Source: JBOGDS01 sp050743075
GTDB taxonomy: Bacteria > Actinomycetota > Actinomycetes > Jiangellales > Jiangellaceae
Length of the DNA: 39,729 nt
Direction: 5' to 3'
NCBI GenBank assembly: GCA_050743075.1
Contig: JBOGDS010000028.1
Coordinates: 1 to 39,729, forward strand
The translations under genes were made by a program, and so were the position numbers. This document shows positions 7,621 through 17,113 of this stretch, piece after piece (position 1 is the stretch's first letter; each line of letters starts with the position of its first letter). A model generated the notes under the pieces. It did no database searches. It worked only from the letters and a program-made list of their open reading frames with translations, and was not told the origin of the DNA.

Positions 7621-7642
7621 CGGGGACAGAGAGGCTGCACCG

Positions 7643-9284
<1,642 letters not shown>

Positions 9285-9304
<20 letters not shown>

Positions 9305-10511
9305 GCTGTGCGCGGGACTCGAGGTAGCGCTGCTCCGGGAGGCTCAGTGTGCGCCGTGCGGCCACGCGGTAGTGGGCACGTGCAGCCTGCCGGTCACCCG
9401 CGAGGTCGAGCAGGTGTGCGCGGACTGCGTCGACTCGGTAGTGCCCGGCGAGCGCGGGGTCGGCCTCCGCCGCCGCAAGCTGCTGAAGACCGGCCTGTGG
9501 ACCGTGGATCATGGCGACGGCCACGACGCGGTTGAGGGTGACCATCGGTCCGGGCGCGATGCTGTGCAGCAGCTCGTACAGCCCGAGGATCTGCTGCCAG
9601 TCGGTGTCCTCGGAGCGGGCCGCCTCGTCGTGCACGGCGGCGATCGCGGCCTGCAGCTGGTAGGGGCCGATCGGTGCGCTGGCCAGCGTCTCGGTGATCA
9701 GGGCGACCCCCTCGGCGATGGCCAGGGCGTCCCACTGGCTTCGGTCCTGCTCCGCGAGCGGGACCAGGGCACCGTCGGGGCGGGTCCGCGCCGGGCGGCG
9801 GGCGTCGGTGAGAAGCATGAGCGCGAGGAGCCCGGCGACCTCGCCGTCCTCGGGCAGGCGATCGCGGAGCTGCCGGGTCAGTCGGATCGCCTCGGACGTG
9901 AGCTCGACGCGATGCAGCGCGGAACCGGAGCTGGCGGTGTATCCCTCGTTGAAGATCAGATACAGCACGTGCAGCACCGCAACCAGGCGCTCCGAGCGTT
10001 CGTTCCGCGGTGGCATCCGGAACTCGGCGCCGCTGGCCTTGATCCGCTGTTTCGCCCGGCTGATTCGCTGGCCCACGGTCGCCTCCGGGACCAGGAACGC
10101 GCGGGCGATCTCTGCGGTGGACAGGCCGCCGACGGCGCGCAACGTCAGCGCCACCTGGGTGACCGGAGTCAGTGACGGGTGACAGCACAGCAGCAGCAGA
10201 GCGAGCGTGTCGTCAACGGTCGGGACGGGCTCGGGGTCCGGCGGTGCCAGTGCAGCGGCGGTCACCTCCCTGCGTCGGCGCGCCGACTCGTTGCGCAACA
10301 GCTCGATCTGCCGACGGGACGCGACCGTGATCAGCCAACCCCTCGGGTTGCCCGGCATACCGTCGGCCGGCCACTGGACCGCGGCCGCCAACAGGGCTTC
10401 CTGCACCGCGTCCTCGCAGGTGTCGAAGCTGCCATAGCGCCGCACAAGGGCGCCGAGGACCTGTGGCGCCAGCGTCCGCAGCAGGTCCTCGACCTCGGCC
10501 GGTGTGTTCAA
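9285..10511 (-). CDS. ECF sigma factor with C-terminal extension (ECF42 type)
   Basis: 408-aa RNA polymerase sigma factor. Residues ~1-70 form sigma region 2 (GSFDTCEDAVQEALLAAAVQ) and ~110-165 region 4 (STAEIARAFLVPEATVGQRI). A long alpha-helical extension then begins with YLIFNEGYTASSG, the DUF6596/TPR-like domain of group ECF42. Such sigma factors lack an anti-sigma factor and are usually encoded beside DGPF (YCII-related) proteins. I choose TTG 10511 as start because it overlaps the TGA of the upstream DGPF remnant (TTTGA), a coupling typical of this pair; the frame is open to GTG 10613 but that part aligns with the remnant. It converges with hutU with a 20-bp overlap. Confidence 0.8.
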
Positions 10512-10651
10512 AGCTCCAGCCCGCTGAGGTTCAGGACCGGGCGCATCTCGACCTCGCCGCATGCGGCGTCCGGCACTCGAGGCGAGCTCTACCCACGCCC
10601 GTCCCTCCGACACGATCAGCTCCCCAGACGCGGCGAGATGAGGTACTTCAC
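10508..10651 (-). pseudogene. Eroded DGPF/YCII-related gene
   Basis: On the minus strand GGAGG and a GTG at 10651 open a frame reading MKYLI, the usual beginning of DGPF proteins. A TGA ends it after 11 codons. A different frame then reads SGELIVSEG, resembling an internal DGPF segment. A third reads RVPDAACGEVEMRPVLNLS and ends at 10508, like a DGPF C-terminus, overlapping the sigma-factor start. The 144 bp thus look like the two ends and one internal piece of a gene normally about 350-400 bp, after internal deletions. The pieces are short, so the call rests mainly on position and order. Confidence 0.5.
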
Positions 10652-10668
10652 CGGTGCCTCCACGGGTC

Positions 10669-10695
10669 TCGACATTCTCTCACCCGGTCTGTCGA
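10669..10695. promoter_or_regulatory. Divergent TGTCGA elements
   Basis: TGTCGA occurs on the plus strand at 10690-10695 and on the minus strand at 10669-10674, back to back with a 15-nt gap. From memory, TGTCGA resembles the -35 motif of ECF42-controlled promoters. The plus-strand copy faces the VOC gene; the minus-strand copy would start transcription inside the DGPF remnant, so only the former is well placed. No convincing -10 is seen. Confidence 0.25.
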
Positions 10696-10764
10696 AACCA
10701 GATCCGCAGCTTCTACTCCCTACGAGAGGCGCCCGCACGGGGTGCCGAAGCCCGGGAGAGCACC

Positions 10765-11129
10765 ATGTTCGAGCACACGAAGGCATTCAGCGGATTCTCC
10801 GTGGACGACATCCCGAAGGCCAAGAAGTTCTACAGCGAGACACTTGGTCTTCGGGTGTCCGAGGAGTCGGGATGCTCCACCTGCACATCGCCGGCGACCG
10901 GGACACACTGATCTATCCCAAGGAAGAACACACGCCGGCGACGTTCACGATCCTCAACTTCCCGGTCGACGACATCGACGCCGCCGTGGACCAACTCGCG
11001 GCACGCGGAGTCCGCTTCGAGGCCCTCGACGGTGTCGACGAGAAGGGAATCGTCCGCGACAGCGGGCCGGCCATCGCCTGGTTCAAGGATCCGGCCGGCA
11101 ACATGCTCTCCGTGCTCCAAGAGGACTGA
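10765..11129 (+). pseudogene. VOC (glyoxalase-fold) protein with a frameshift
   Basis: A GGGAG element and ATG 10765 open a frame encoding AFSGFSVDDIPKAKKFYSET, the start of a vicinal-oxygen-chelate domain. After SEES the frame runs out at 10911. The continuation, GMLHLHIAGDRDTLIYPKEE through AIAWFKDPAGNMLSVLQED, is in the next frame to the TGA at 11129. One base appears to be missing near 10868. Repaired, the product would be about 121 aa, the normal single-domain length. Proteins of this group are often encoded near ECF42 sigma factors, and here the gene faces away from one. It is either a recent pseudogene or a sequencing error. Confidence 0.75.
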
Positions 11130-11277
11130 GACTCCCAGAGACCGAGCCACCTGCCTCGAACGGTGTGACCGGACCGCTCGGCATCGCGATCCCGACGTGG
11201 CGTGGCACCATGACGGACGGTCATTCGGGCGGGTGTCCTGGCGATGGTGCTCGGTGGCCCCGAACCCGAGGATGCAG

Positions 11278-12612
11278 ATGCCATTCGAGGCCATGTGGCA
11301 GGCGCTCGCCCCTGTCGGTCGGCACGGCGTGACCGGTGGATACCGGCGGTACGCGTGGACGGCGGCGGACCTGCAATGCCGGGAGTGGTTTGCCGACACG
11401 GCGGCGCGACGCGGGCTGGCGGTAGAGACCGACCGGAACGGGAACCTCTGGGCGTGGTGGGGCGATCCGTCAGCCGAGGATGCGCTGGTCGTCGGGTCGC
11501 ATCTCGACTCGGTACCGGACGGCGGCGCGTTCGACGGGCCGCTCGGGGTTGTCGCGGCCTTTGCTGCTGTGGACGCCGTCCGCGAGCGCGGACTGACGCC
11601 GACGCGGCCGGTCGCGGTCGCGGCGTTGTCCGACGAGGAGGGGGCACGGTTCGGTGTGGCGTGCGCCGGGTCGAGGTTGCTCACCGGGGTGCTCGACCCC
11701 GACCGGGCTCGCGGCCTTCGTGACGGCGATGGCACGACGATGGCCGACGCCATGCGGGCGGCCGGACACGACCCGGCGCACCTCGGTCCCGATCCGCAGC
11801 GGCTGGCCCACGTCGGCTGCTTCGTCGAACTCCACATCGAGCAAGGACGCGCGCGGCCCGTCCAGGTGGGGAAGGCGACGCCACGAGTCGACGATCCGCA
11901 CGGGCTCGTCGACCTGGATGCGCCGGTGGGCGTTGCCAGCGTCATCTGGCCCCACGGGCGTTGGCGGTTCGACTTCGCCGGACGGGCCGACCACGCCGGG
12001 ACCACGCGGCTCGACGATCGAGTCGACCCGATGCTCTCGTACGCCGCGGCGGTGCTGGCTGCTCGTGACGCGGCCGTACGCCACCGTGCACTGGCCACGT
12101 TCGGAAAGGTGCAGGTCGAGCCGAACGGGGTCAACGCCATCCCGTCGCGCGTCACAGCCTGGCTGGACGCGCGTGGGCCGGACGAGAGGCGTGTGCGCGC
12201 CCTCGTCGCCGAGTTGTCAGACCTGACAACTCGCCAGCCTGGGGCGATGCGGCCGGGCGCCCTGACACGTTGGGATGAGCCCGCGGTCAGCGAGGAGTCG
12301 TGGACGCCGAGCACCGTGTTCGGCGTGCCGCTGCGGGATCGCATTGCCGGGCTGCTCGGCGGCCTGCCCGTCCTGCCGACCGGTGCGGGCCACGACGCCG
12401 GCATATTCGCGGCCGCGGCCGTGCCGGGTGCGATGTTGTTCGTCCGCAACCCGACCGGTGTCTCGCACTCGCCGCACGAACACGCGGAGTACGCGGACTG
12501 CCTGGCTGGCGTCGACGCTCTCGCTCGGGTCGTTGAGGACTTCGCGGTCGGCGCGGTTCCAGGTGGAGCCGTGCGCTCGTCGCCCCGGGGTACCGTCCCG
12601 CGCACGAATTGA
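11278..12612 (+). CDS. M20-family amidohydrolase (allantoate amidohydrolase-like), candidate N-formylglutamate hydrolase
   Basis: 444-aa zinc/manganese-dependent amidohydrolase of the allantoate amidohydrolase/N-carbamoyl-amino-acid hydrolase group. Metal ligands are visible: His75 in GSHLDSVPDGGAFDGP, Asp86, Glu120-Glu121 in SDEEGARFG, His186 in ELHIEQG and His397 in TGVSHSPHEHA. The ATG at 11278 has GAGG 6 nt upstream; an in-frame ATG 11272 overlaps that element. No allantoin genes surround it. It stands directly before hutF in a histidine-degradation locus that lacks hutG. I therefore infer that it hydrolyses N-formyl-L-glutamate (product of HutF) to glutamate and formate; annotation by homology alone would say allantoate amidohydrolase. 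Confidence 0.85.
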   Translation: MPFEAMWQALAPVGRHGVTGGYRRYAWTAADLQCREWFADTAARRGLAVETDRNGNLWAWWGDPSAEDALVVGSHLDSVPDGGAFDGPLGVVAAFAAVDAVRERGLTPTRPVAVAALSDEEGARFGVACAGSRLLTGVLDPDRARGLRDGDGTTMADAMRAAGHDPAHLGPDPQRLAHVGCFVELHIEQGRARPVQVGKATPRVDDPHGLVDLDAPVGVASVIWPHGRWRFDFAGRADHAGTTRLDDRVDPMLSYAAAVLAARDAAVRHRALATFGKVQVEPNGVNAIPSRVTAWLDARGPDERRVRALVAELSDLTTRQPGAMRPGALTRWDEPAVSEESWTPSTVFGVPLRDRIAGLLGGLPVLPTGAGHDAGIFAAAAVPGAMLFVRNPTGVSHSPHEHAEYADCLAGVDALARVVEDFAVGAVPGGAVRSSPRGTVPRTN

Positions 12613-12629
12613 CTCGTGCGGTACCCCGG
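12585..12629 (+). terminator. Bulged hairpin spanning the M20 stop codon
   Basis: The arms 12585-12593/12621-12629 (9 bp) and 12601-12607/12614-12620 (7 bp) stack, with a 7-nt bulge on the left side. The TGA of the M20 gene lies in the 6-nt apical loop. It may terminate that transcript before the hutF promoter. Confidence 0.45.
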
Positions 12630-12661
12630 CCCTCGAACGGTCACGCGGCGCCGCCTCGGTC

Positions 12662-12667
12662 CACAAT
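12662..12667 (+). promoter_or_regulatory. Putative -10 of a leaderless hutF transcript
   Basis: CACAAT lies 6 nt before the hutF GTG, the same hexamer and distance as at hutH. No Shine-Dalgarno is present. Confidence 0.4.
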
Positions 12668-12673
12668 CACGGA

Positions 12674-13990
12674 GTGGCGGAGTACTGGTGCGAGCAGGCG
12701 TGGCTCCCGGCAGGGATCACGGAGGGCGTCCGGGTCAGCGCGGACGAGAACGGTGCAGTCACCGCGGTTGACGCCGGCGTCGAGCCCACGCCGGGTGACA
12801 CGTGGATGTCGGGAGTCGTGCTGCCCGGCTTCGCGAACGCGCACTCACACGCGTTCCACCGGGCGCTGCGTGGCCACACCCACGGCGAGGGAGGAACGTT
12901 CTGGACCTGGCGGGAGCAGATTTATGAGGTCGCAGCACGCCTCGACCCGGACTCGTACCGAAGGCTGGCGACGGCCCTCTACGCCGAGATGGCACTGGCC
13001 GGCGTCTCGTGCGTCGGCGAGTTCCACTACGTCCATCACGCGCCGGACGGAACTCCGTACGCCGATCCCAATGCCATGGGCGCAGCGCTGCGGGACGCCG
13101 CCCGAGCCGCGGGGGTCAGGCTGACGCTGCTCGACACGTGTTACCTCGCTGGCGGGTTCGGTCAGCCGCTGGCTGGCGTCCAGCGACGGTTCGGCGACGG
13201 CGACGCGCGGCGTTGGGCGGAGCGCTTCGGGGCGCTGGAGCCTGATGACTCGACCAGGATCGGCGCCGCCGTCCATTCTGTGCGGGCCGTCCCGGCCGAG
13301 CAGATGCCGACCGTCGTCAGCGCGGCGGCAGGGCGACCCCTTCACGTCCACCTCTCCGAACAGCCGGCCGAGAACGCCGACTGCCTGGCCGCATACGGCG
13401 CCACCCCGACCCAACTCCTCCACGACCATGGTGTGCTCGGCCCTGCGACCACGGCGATCCACGCCACCCATCTCACCGACGCTGACGTGACCCTGCTCGG
13501 GCGTTCCCGCACCCACGCCTGCTTGTGCCCGACGACGGAACGTGACCTCGCCGACGGGATCGGGCCTGCCCGCGCCCTCGCGGACGCCGGCGTACCCCTG
13601 GCGCTCGGGTCCGACCAGCACGCCGTCGTGGACCTGCTGGAGGAGGCCCGCGCGCTGGAGATGCACGAGCGGCTCGTCTCCGGCGAGCGTGGCCGGTTCG
13701 CACCGGCCGACCTGATGGCCGCCCTGACGACCACCGGGCACGCCAGCCTGGGCTGGCCCGAGGCCGGACGCATCGAGCCGGGTGCGCCCTGCGACCTGGT
13801 GGCGATCCGTCTGGACTCACCGCGGACCGCCGGCGTCGACCCGGCCCAGGTCGTCCTTGCCGCGACCGCCGCGGACGTTGACGCTGTCATCGTGACCGGT
13901 CGTCAGATCGTCCGCGGCGGCCAGCACTTCCTCGGCGACGTGGGCCGCCTCCTGCAGGACGTCACCGACGAGGTCTGGACGCGGCCCTGA
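12674..13990 (+). CDS. hutF: Formimidoylglutamate deiminase
   Basis: Converts N-formimino-L-glutamate to N-formyl-L-glutamate plus ammonia, the five-step branch of histidine degradation. The 438-aa metal-dependent amidohydrolase has the amidohydrolase-fold ligand motifs: AHSHAFHRALRGHTHGEG near residues 56-73, HVHLSEQPAEN in the middle, HATHLTD, and LGSDQHAVVDLLEEARALE. The start is GTG 12674, reading VAEYWCEQAWLP; the frame is open further upstream but those codons overlap the M20 gene. It is 61 bp after the M20 gene, with a hairpin between, and has its own -10-like hexamer. The gene converges on the ion-channel gene with only 19 bp between stops. Confidence 0.94.
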   Translation: MAEYWCEQAWLPAGITEGVRVSADENGAVTAVDAGVEPTPGDTWMSGVVLPGFANAHSHAFHRALRGHTHGEGGTFWTWREQIYEVAARLDPDSYRRLATALYAEMALAGVSCVGEFHYVHHAPDGTPYADPNAMGAALRDAARAAGVRLTLLDTCYLAGGFGQPLAGVQRRFGDGDARRWAERFGALEPDDSTRIGAAVHSVRAVPAEQMPTVVSAAAGRPLHVHLSEQPAENADCLAAYGATPTQLLHDHGVLGPATTAIHATHLTDADVTLLGRSRTHACLCPTTERDLADGIGPARALADAGVPLALGSDQHAVVDLLEEARALEMHERLVSGERGRFAPADLMAALTTTGHASLGWPEAGRIEPGAPCDLVAIRLDSPRTAGVDPAQVVLAATAADVDAVIVTGRQIVRGGQHFLGDVGRLLQDVTDEVWTRP

Positions 13991-14009
13991 ATGCAGCCCG
14001 GCCCAGCGC

Positions 14010-14513
14010 CTAGTGCGCGGCCCTGCGTGCTCTGATGGTCCGGGTGAGCAACGGCGCAGCCGTTGCGAGGATGACGATGTTGAAGACGAGCTGGCCGGAT
14101 ACGAGGACACGGGCGAGCTGACCTTGGGCCGACACGTCGCCGAAGCCGGTCGTCGTGGCCACCGTCAGGCTGTAGTAGAGGGCGTCGACCCGCGTCGCGA
14201 TGCCGCTGAACTGGCCTGCCCCGGCGGAGTTCACGGCGTAGTACGTCAGCGCGAAGAGCAAGATCGCCAGCACGATCGCGAGCGCGAGGCTGTCGACCCG
14301 GATGTCGTTGTCACGCGAGCTGAGGTGCCGGCGCAGCTGACGTCCGACGATGAGAACGACGAGCGCGAGCCCCGCCGCATAGGAAGCCAGGCGGAGGCCG
14401 ATCGATCCGTCGAGCGGGAGGAGGAAGTAGCCCACGATCAGGGCAAGCACCTCGGCGGCCAGCAGTCCCATGCGTACCCGACGCGAGGCCTGGTGGACGG
14501 CGGACTCGGTCAC
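14010..14513 (-). CDS. Two-pore-helix type ion channel protein (potassium-channel-like)
   Basis: 167-aa membrane protein with helices at about residues 14-32, 37-58, 74-96 and 133-155. A re-entrant pore loop ALYYSLTVATTTGFGDVSAQG lies between the last two. The selectivity filter reads TTTGFGD rather than the commoner TVGYGD; GFG filters do occur in functional potassium channels. No cytoplasmic RCK domain is present. I choose GTG 14513 because TACCCT lies 7 nt upstream, giving a leaderless start; the frame is open to GTG 14546. It is transcribed from a promoter immediately downstream of the MMPL gene, toward hutF. Confidence 0.8.
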   Translation of the reverse strand: MTESAVHQASRRVRMGLLAAEVLALIVGYFLLPLDGSIGLRLASYAAGLALVVLIVGRQLRRHLSSRDNDIRVDSLALAIVLAILLFALTYYAVNSAGAGQFSGIATRVDALYYSLTVATTTGFGDVSAQGQLARVLVSGQLVFNIVILATAAPLLTRTIRARRAAH

Positions 14514-14520
14514 GTTCGTG

Positions 14521-14526
14521 AGGGTA
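14521..14526 (-). promoter_or_regulatory. Putative -10 of the ion-channel gene
   Basis: On the minus strand TACCCT fits TANNNT and ends 7 nt before GTG 14513. The hairpin at 14531-14562 would occupy the spacer and -35 region of this promoter. Confidence 0.35.
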
Positions 14527-14530
14527 GATC

Positions 14531-14562
14531 CGGCCCGGCCCCACACGGGTGAGGCCGGGCCG
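14531..14562 (-). terminator. Hairpin after the MMPL gene
   Basis: A perfect 10-bp GC stem (14531-14540 with 14553-14562) with a 12-nt loop lies 6 bp after the MMPL stop. There is no U-tract. It probably ends the MMPL transcript while overlapping the promoter region of the next gene. Confidence 0.5.
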
Positions 14563-14568
14563 TTGACA

Positions 14569-16803
14569 TCAGCTGTGATCGAACGACGGCAGGCGCTGCA
14601 ACGCCCTGGGCATCCACCAGTTCCGCTCGCCGAGCAGGCTCATCGCGGCCGGCAACAGCACTGCCCGCACGATGGTCGCGTCGATCAGGATGGCTGTGGC
14701 CAGCCCGACGCCCATCTGCTTGAAGTCGAGCGGTGTCAGCGTCGCGAAGATCGAGAACACTGCGACCATGACCAGGGCGGCGCTGGTGACGACACCTGCC
14801 GACTTCGTGATCCCCTCCGCGATGGCGTCGCGCGTCGACAGGCCGGCACGCCGGCCTTCCCTGATCCGGCTGACGACGAACACGTGGTAGTCCATCGACA
14901 GCCCGAACAGGATCACGAACAGGAACAGCGGCAGCCAGGTGATGATCGCGCCGTTCGAGGTGAAGTCCAGCAGCCCCTCGGCCCACGTGTTCTGGAAGAC
15001 GAGCACCAGCAGGCCGTACGCGGCGGCCACGGAGAGCAGGTTCAGCGCCGCCGCGGTCAGGGCGATCGCGAGCGAGCGGAACGCCAGAACCAGCACGAGC
15101 ACGGTCAGCAGCAGCACGAAGCCGATGACGAGAGGCAGCCGCTCGGACAGCACGTCGCGGAAGTCGACGTCCCAGGCGATCGAGCCGGTGACCCCGGTGT
15201 CGACCCCAGGAACGGCTCCGACCGTCTCCGGCACGAGCTCCCTGAGCTCCTCGAGCGACGCGCGGCCCTGCGGGTCGTCCGGGTTCGAGGCCGCCGGCAC
15301 ACTGAACCGCGCGACCTCGCCGCCCTCGGCGTACTCGACCTCCGGCACGGTGCCCGCCGTCGCGAAGAAGGCGGTGCCCGCGTCGGTCCGCGAGGTCAGC
15401 TCGGCGACGGCAGCGTCGACGTCCGTGGTGTCGAGGGCCGAGCGGTCCTGCGACCACACGGCCACCGTGTGGGCCTTGCCCTCGGACGGGTACGCATCGG
15501 TGATCCGCTGGTAGGTCTGGATCTCCGGGATCGAGTCGGGCATGTCGTCGATGTCAGGGTTCGACAGGGTCATGCCCAGCGCCGGCGCGGCCAGCGCCGC
15601 GAGTGCACCGACTCCGAGCGTGAGGGCGACGACCGGACGGCGCAGCACGGGCCGCAGCACGGCCGGCCAGAACCGTGAGCCGCCGTCACGACGGGTGAGC
15701 CGCCACAGCAGCGGGATGCGTGGCCGGTCGACCCAGCGGCCGAGGATCGACAACAGGGCCGGCAGCACGGTCACGGACCCCAGGACGGCTACCAGGACGA
15801 CCAGGATCGTCCCCATCGCGAAGGCCGAGAAGATGGAGAAGCCGGACAGGAACATGCCCGACATGGCCACGGCCACGGTGATACCGGAGACGACGACCGC
15901 ACGTCCGGACGTGGCCGCCACGACGGCGATCGCGTGCTCGACGGAGTCGCCCTTGGCGCGTTCCTCACGGTCGCGGCGGATGTAGAACAGGGAGTAGTCG
16001 ACGCCCACGGCCATGCCGACGAGAAGCACGACAGAGGACAGCAGGTCGTTGCTCGGGACGAGGTACGACGCGAAGGCGGACAGGCCCATGGCGGCGCCGA
16101 CCGACGACAGGGCCAGCAGAATGGGCACGCCGGCGGCGACCAGCGCGCCGAACACGACGAGGAGGATCGCGAGCGTCACCGGCACGGACAGGATCTCGGC
16201 CCTGACGAAGTCGTCCTCGTACATCTCGTCGAGCGCATCGCCGATCGTATTGTCGCCCACCTGCTCGATGCGCAGGTCCGGGTGCGCTGCGGCGAGGCCG
16301 GTGACGACCTCCTTGACGTCGCGGGCTGCCTCGGCGGTCGCCTCGTCCTGCTGCTCCTCGGTGCCGATGCTCTCGTCGAGCGTCACCTCGACGAGCTGCG
16401 ACGTGCCGTCGGACGACGGCACCGGGTCGCCGACGGCGGCGACTCCGGTAAGGCCAGCCAGTCCCTCGTTCAGCTCGGTGAGGGCGGCGCCGGCGGCGTC
16501 GAGCTGACCGCCGTCCGCATTCTGCACGAGCACCGACTCGCTGGGCAGCTCGCCGAACTCGGCGTCGAGGAGTGCCCGGTCCGCGGCCGCGGAGGCGCCG
16601 ATCGTCTCCTCGTCGTCGTCGATCTCCTGAGACCCGACGGCTCCGCCACCCAGGATCGCGGCCGCGACGAAGGCGATCCAGAGGAACAGCGCCGTCCAGC
16701 GGTGGCGGGCGCTCCAGGTGGCGATCGCCACGACGGGTCCGCGCGGACTGGCCCGTGGCGGATCCGGTCTGGTGAGTGGTGCGGTGGTCGTTGGCGCAGT
16801 CAT
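14569..16803 (-). CDS. MMPL-family RND transporter
   Basis: 744-aa inner-membrane transporter of the MMPL/RND superfamily. One helix follows the ~25-residue cytoplasmic N-terminus (ALFLWIAFVAAAILGG). A large extracytoplasmic domain and a five-helix bundle with GMAVGVDYSLFYIRRDRE come next, and this plan repeats in the second half with GLSMDYHVFVVSRIREGRRAG. These paired GxxxDY motifs carry the proton-relay Asp-Tyr pairs. Substrates of such actinobacterial proteins are lipids, siderophores or hydrophobic compounds; nothing here identifies one. The frame is open far upstream, but ATG 16803 with GGGAG just before it and the cytoplasmic MTAPTTTAPL beginning is the natural start. A repeat shared with the PAP2 gene lies 65 bp upstream. 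Confidence 0.92.
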   Translation of the reverse strand: MTAPTTTAPLTRPDPPRASPRGPVVAIATWSARHRWTALFLWIAFVAAAILGGGAVGSQEIDDDEETIGASAAADRALLDAEFGELPSESVLVQNADGGQLDAAGAALTELNEGLAGLTGVAAVGDPVPSSDGTSQLVEVTLDESIGTEEQQDEATAEAARDVKEVVTGLAAAHPDLRIEQVGDNTIGDALDEMYEDDFVRAEILSVPVTLAILLVVFGALVAAGVPILLALSSVGAAMGLSAFASYLVPSNDLLSSVVLLVGMAVGVDYSLFYIRRDREERAKGDSVEHAIAVVAATSGRAVVVSGITVAVAMSGMFLSGFSIFSAFAMGTILVVLVAVLGSVTVLPALLSILGRWVDRPRIPLLWRLTRRDGGSRFWPAVLRPVLRRPVVALTLGVGALAALAAPALGMTLSNPDIDDMPDSIPEIQTYQRITDAYPSEGKAHTVAVWSQDRSALDTTDVDAAVAELTSRTDAGTAFFATAGTVPEVEYAEGGEVARFSVPAASNPDDPQGRASLEELRELVPETVGAVPGVDTGVTGSIAWDVDFRDVLSERLPLVIGFVLLLTVLVLVLAFRSLAIALTAAALNLLSVAAAYGLLVLVFQNTWAEGLLDFTSNGAIITWLPLFLFVILFGLSMDYHVFVVSRIREGRRAGLSTRDAIAEGITKSAGVVTSAALVMVAVFSIFATLTPLDFKQMGVGLATAILIDATIVRAVLLPAAMSLLGERNWWMPRALQRLPSFDHS

Positions 16804-16867
16804 GACGGCTCCCGACGAAGGGTCTGTGGTGGTCGCTCCCGAGCTTCGTCGGCACCAGCCGCCAGCA

Positions 16868-16910
16868 CAGTCGGGGATGCTCCCGAATTCGAGGTAGGGG
16901 TAACCCCCGG
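16868..16910 (-). repeat. Upstream element shared by MMPL and PAP2 genes, copy 1
   Basis: A 43-bp stretch that matches 17970-18013 at 38 of 43 positions plus a one-base indel. On the minus strand it reads GGGGTTACCCCTACC, then a palindrome-like TCGGGAGC-A-TCCCCGA. It is 65 bp before the MMPL ATG. It is probably a promoter or operator shared by the two genes. Confidence 0.6.
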
Positions 16911-16960
16911 CCGTCCCGGAGGAGCTCGAGGATGCGCTGAAGCGCACGCCCGGGGGCGGG

Positions 16961-17113
16961 GTGTCTCCCGAGGCACCTGTGATCCGCGACTCGAGCCGGG
17001 CCGCCGTCGTCCTCGCACTGCGGTACGGAACGCGGAAGGTCGCGACACTGGACCGGCGCCATCTCGAGCTGCTGCGGTCGCTCCAGGGTGGCAGGTTCAC
17101 TCTCGTGCCGTGA
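16961..17113 (+). pseudogene. C-terminal remnant of a PIN-domain (VapC-like) protein
   Basis: A plus-strand frame of 50 codons ending at TGA 17113 reads RAAVVLALRYGTRKVATLDR and RHLELLRSLQGGRFTLVP. This matches the C-terminal third of PIN-domain ribonuclease toxins, which end with a (V/I)ATLDRRHF motif and a short strand. The Asp of TLDRRH is kept. There is no N-terminal half with the first acidic residues and no partner antitoxin; the sequence just upstream is the MMPL promoter region. Its end overlaps the PAP2 3' end by 17 bp. It is a remnant, too short to be active. Confidence 0.5.

Noticed and set aside
11278..12612. Purine-catabolism role suggested by allantoate amidohydrolase similarity
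   Set aside because: No allantoinase, uricase or ureidoglycolate genes are nearby; the hut context favours a histidine-pathway role.
10830..12644. 604-codon minus-strand frame opposite the VOC and M20 genes
   Set aside because: Ser/Arg/Pro/Ala-rich translation without domains, antisense to a gene with intact metal ligands.
14470..15678. 402-codon plus-strand frame antisense to the MMPL gene
   Set aside because: Low-complexity Gln/Arg/His-rich product opposite a clear transporter gene; a codon-bias shadow.
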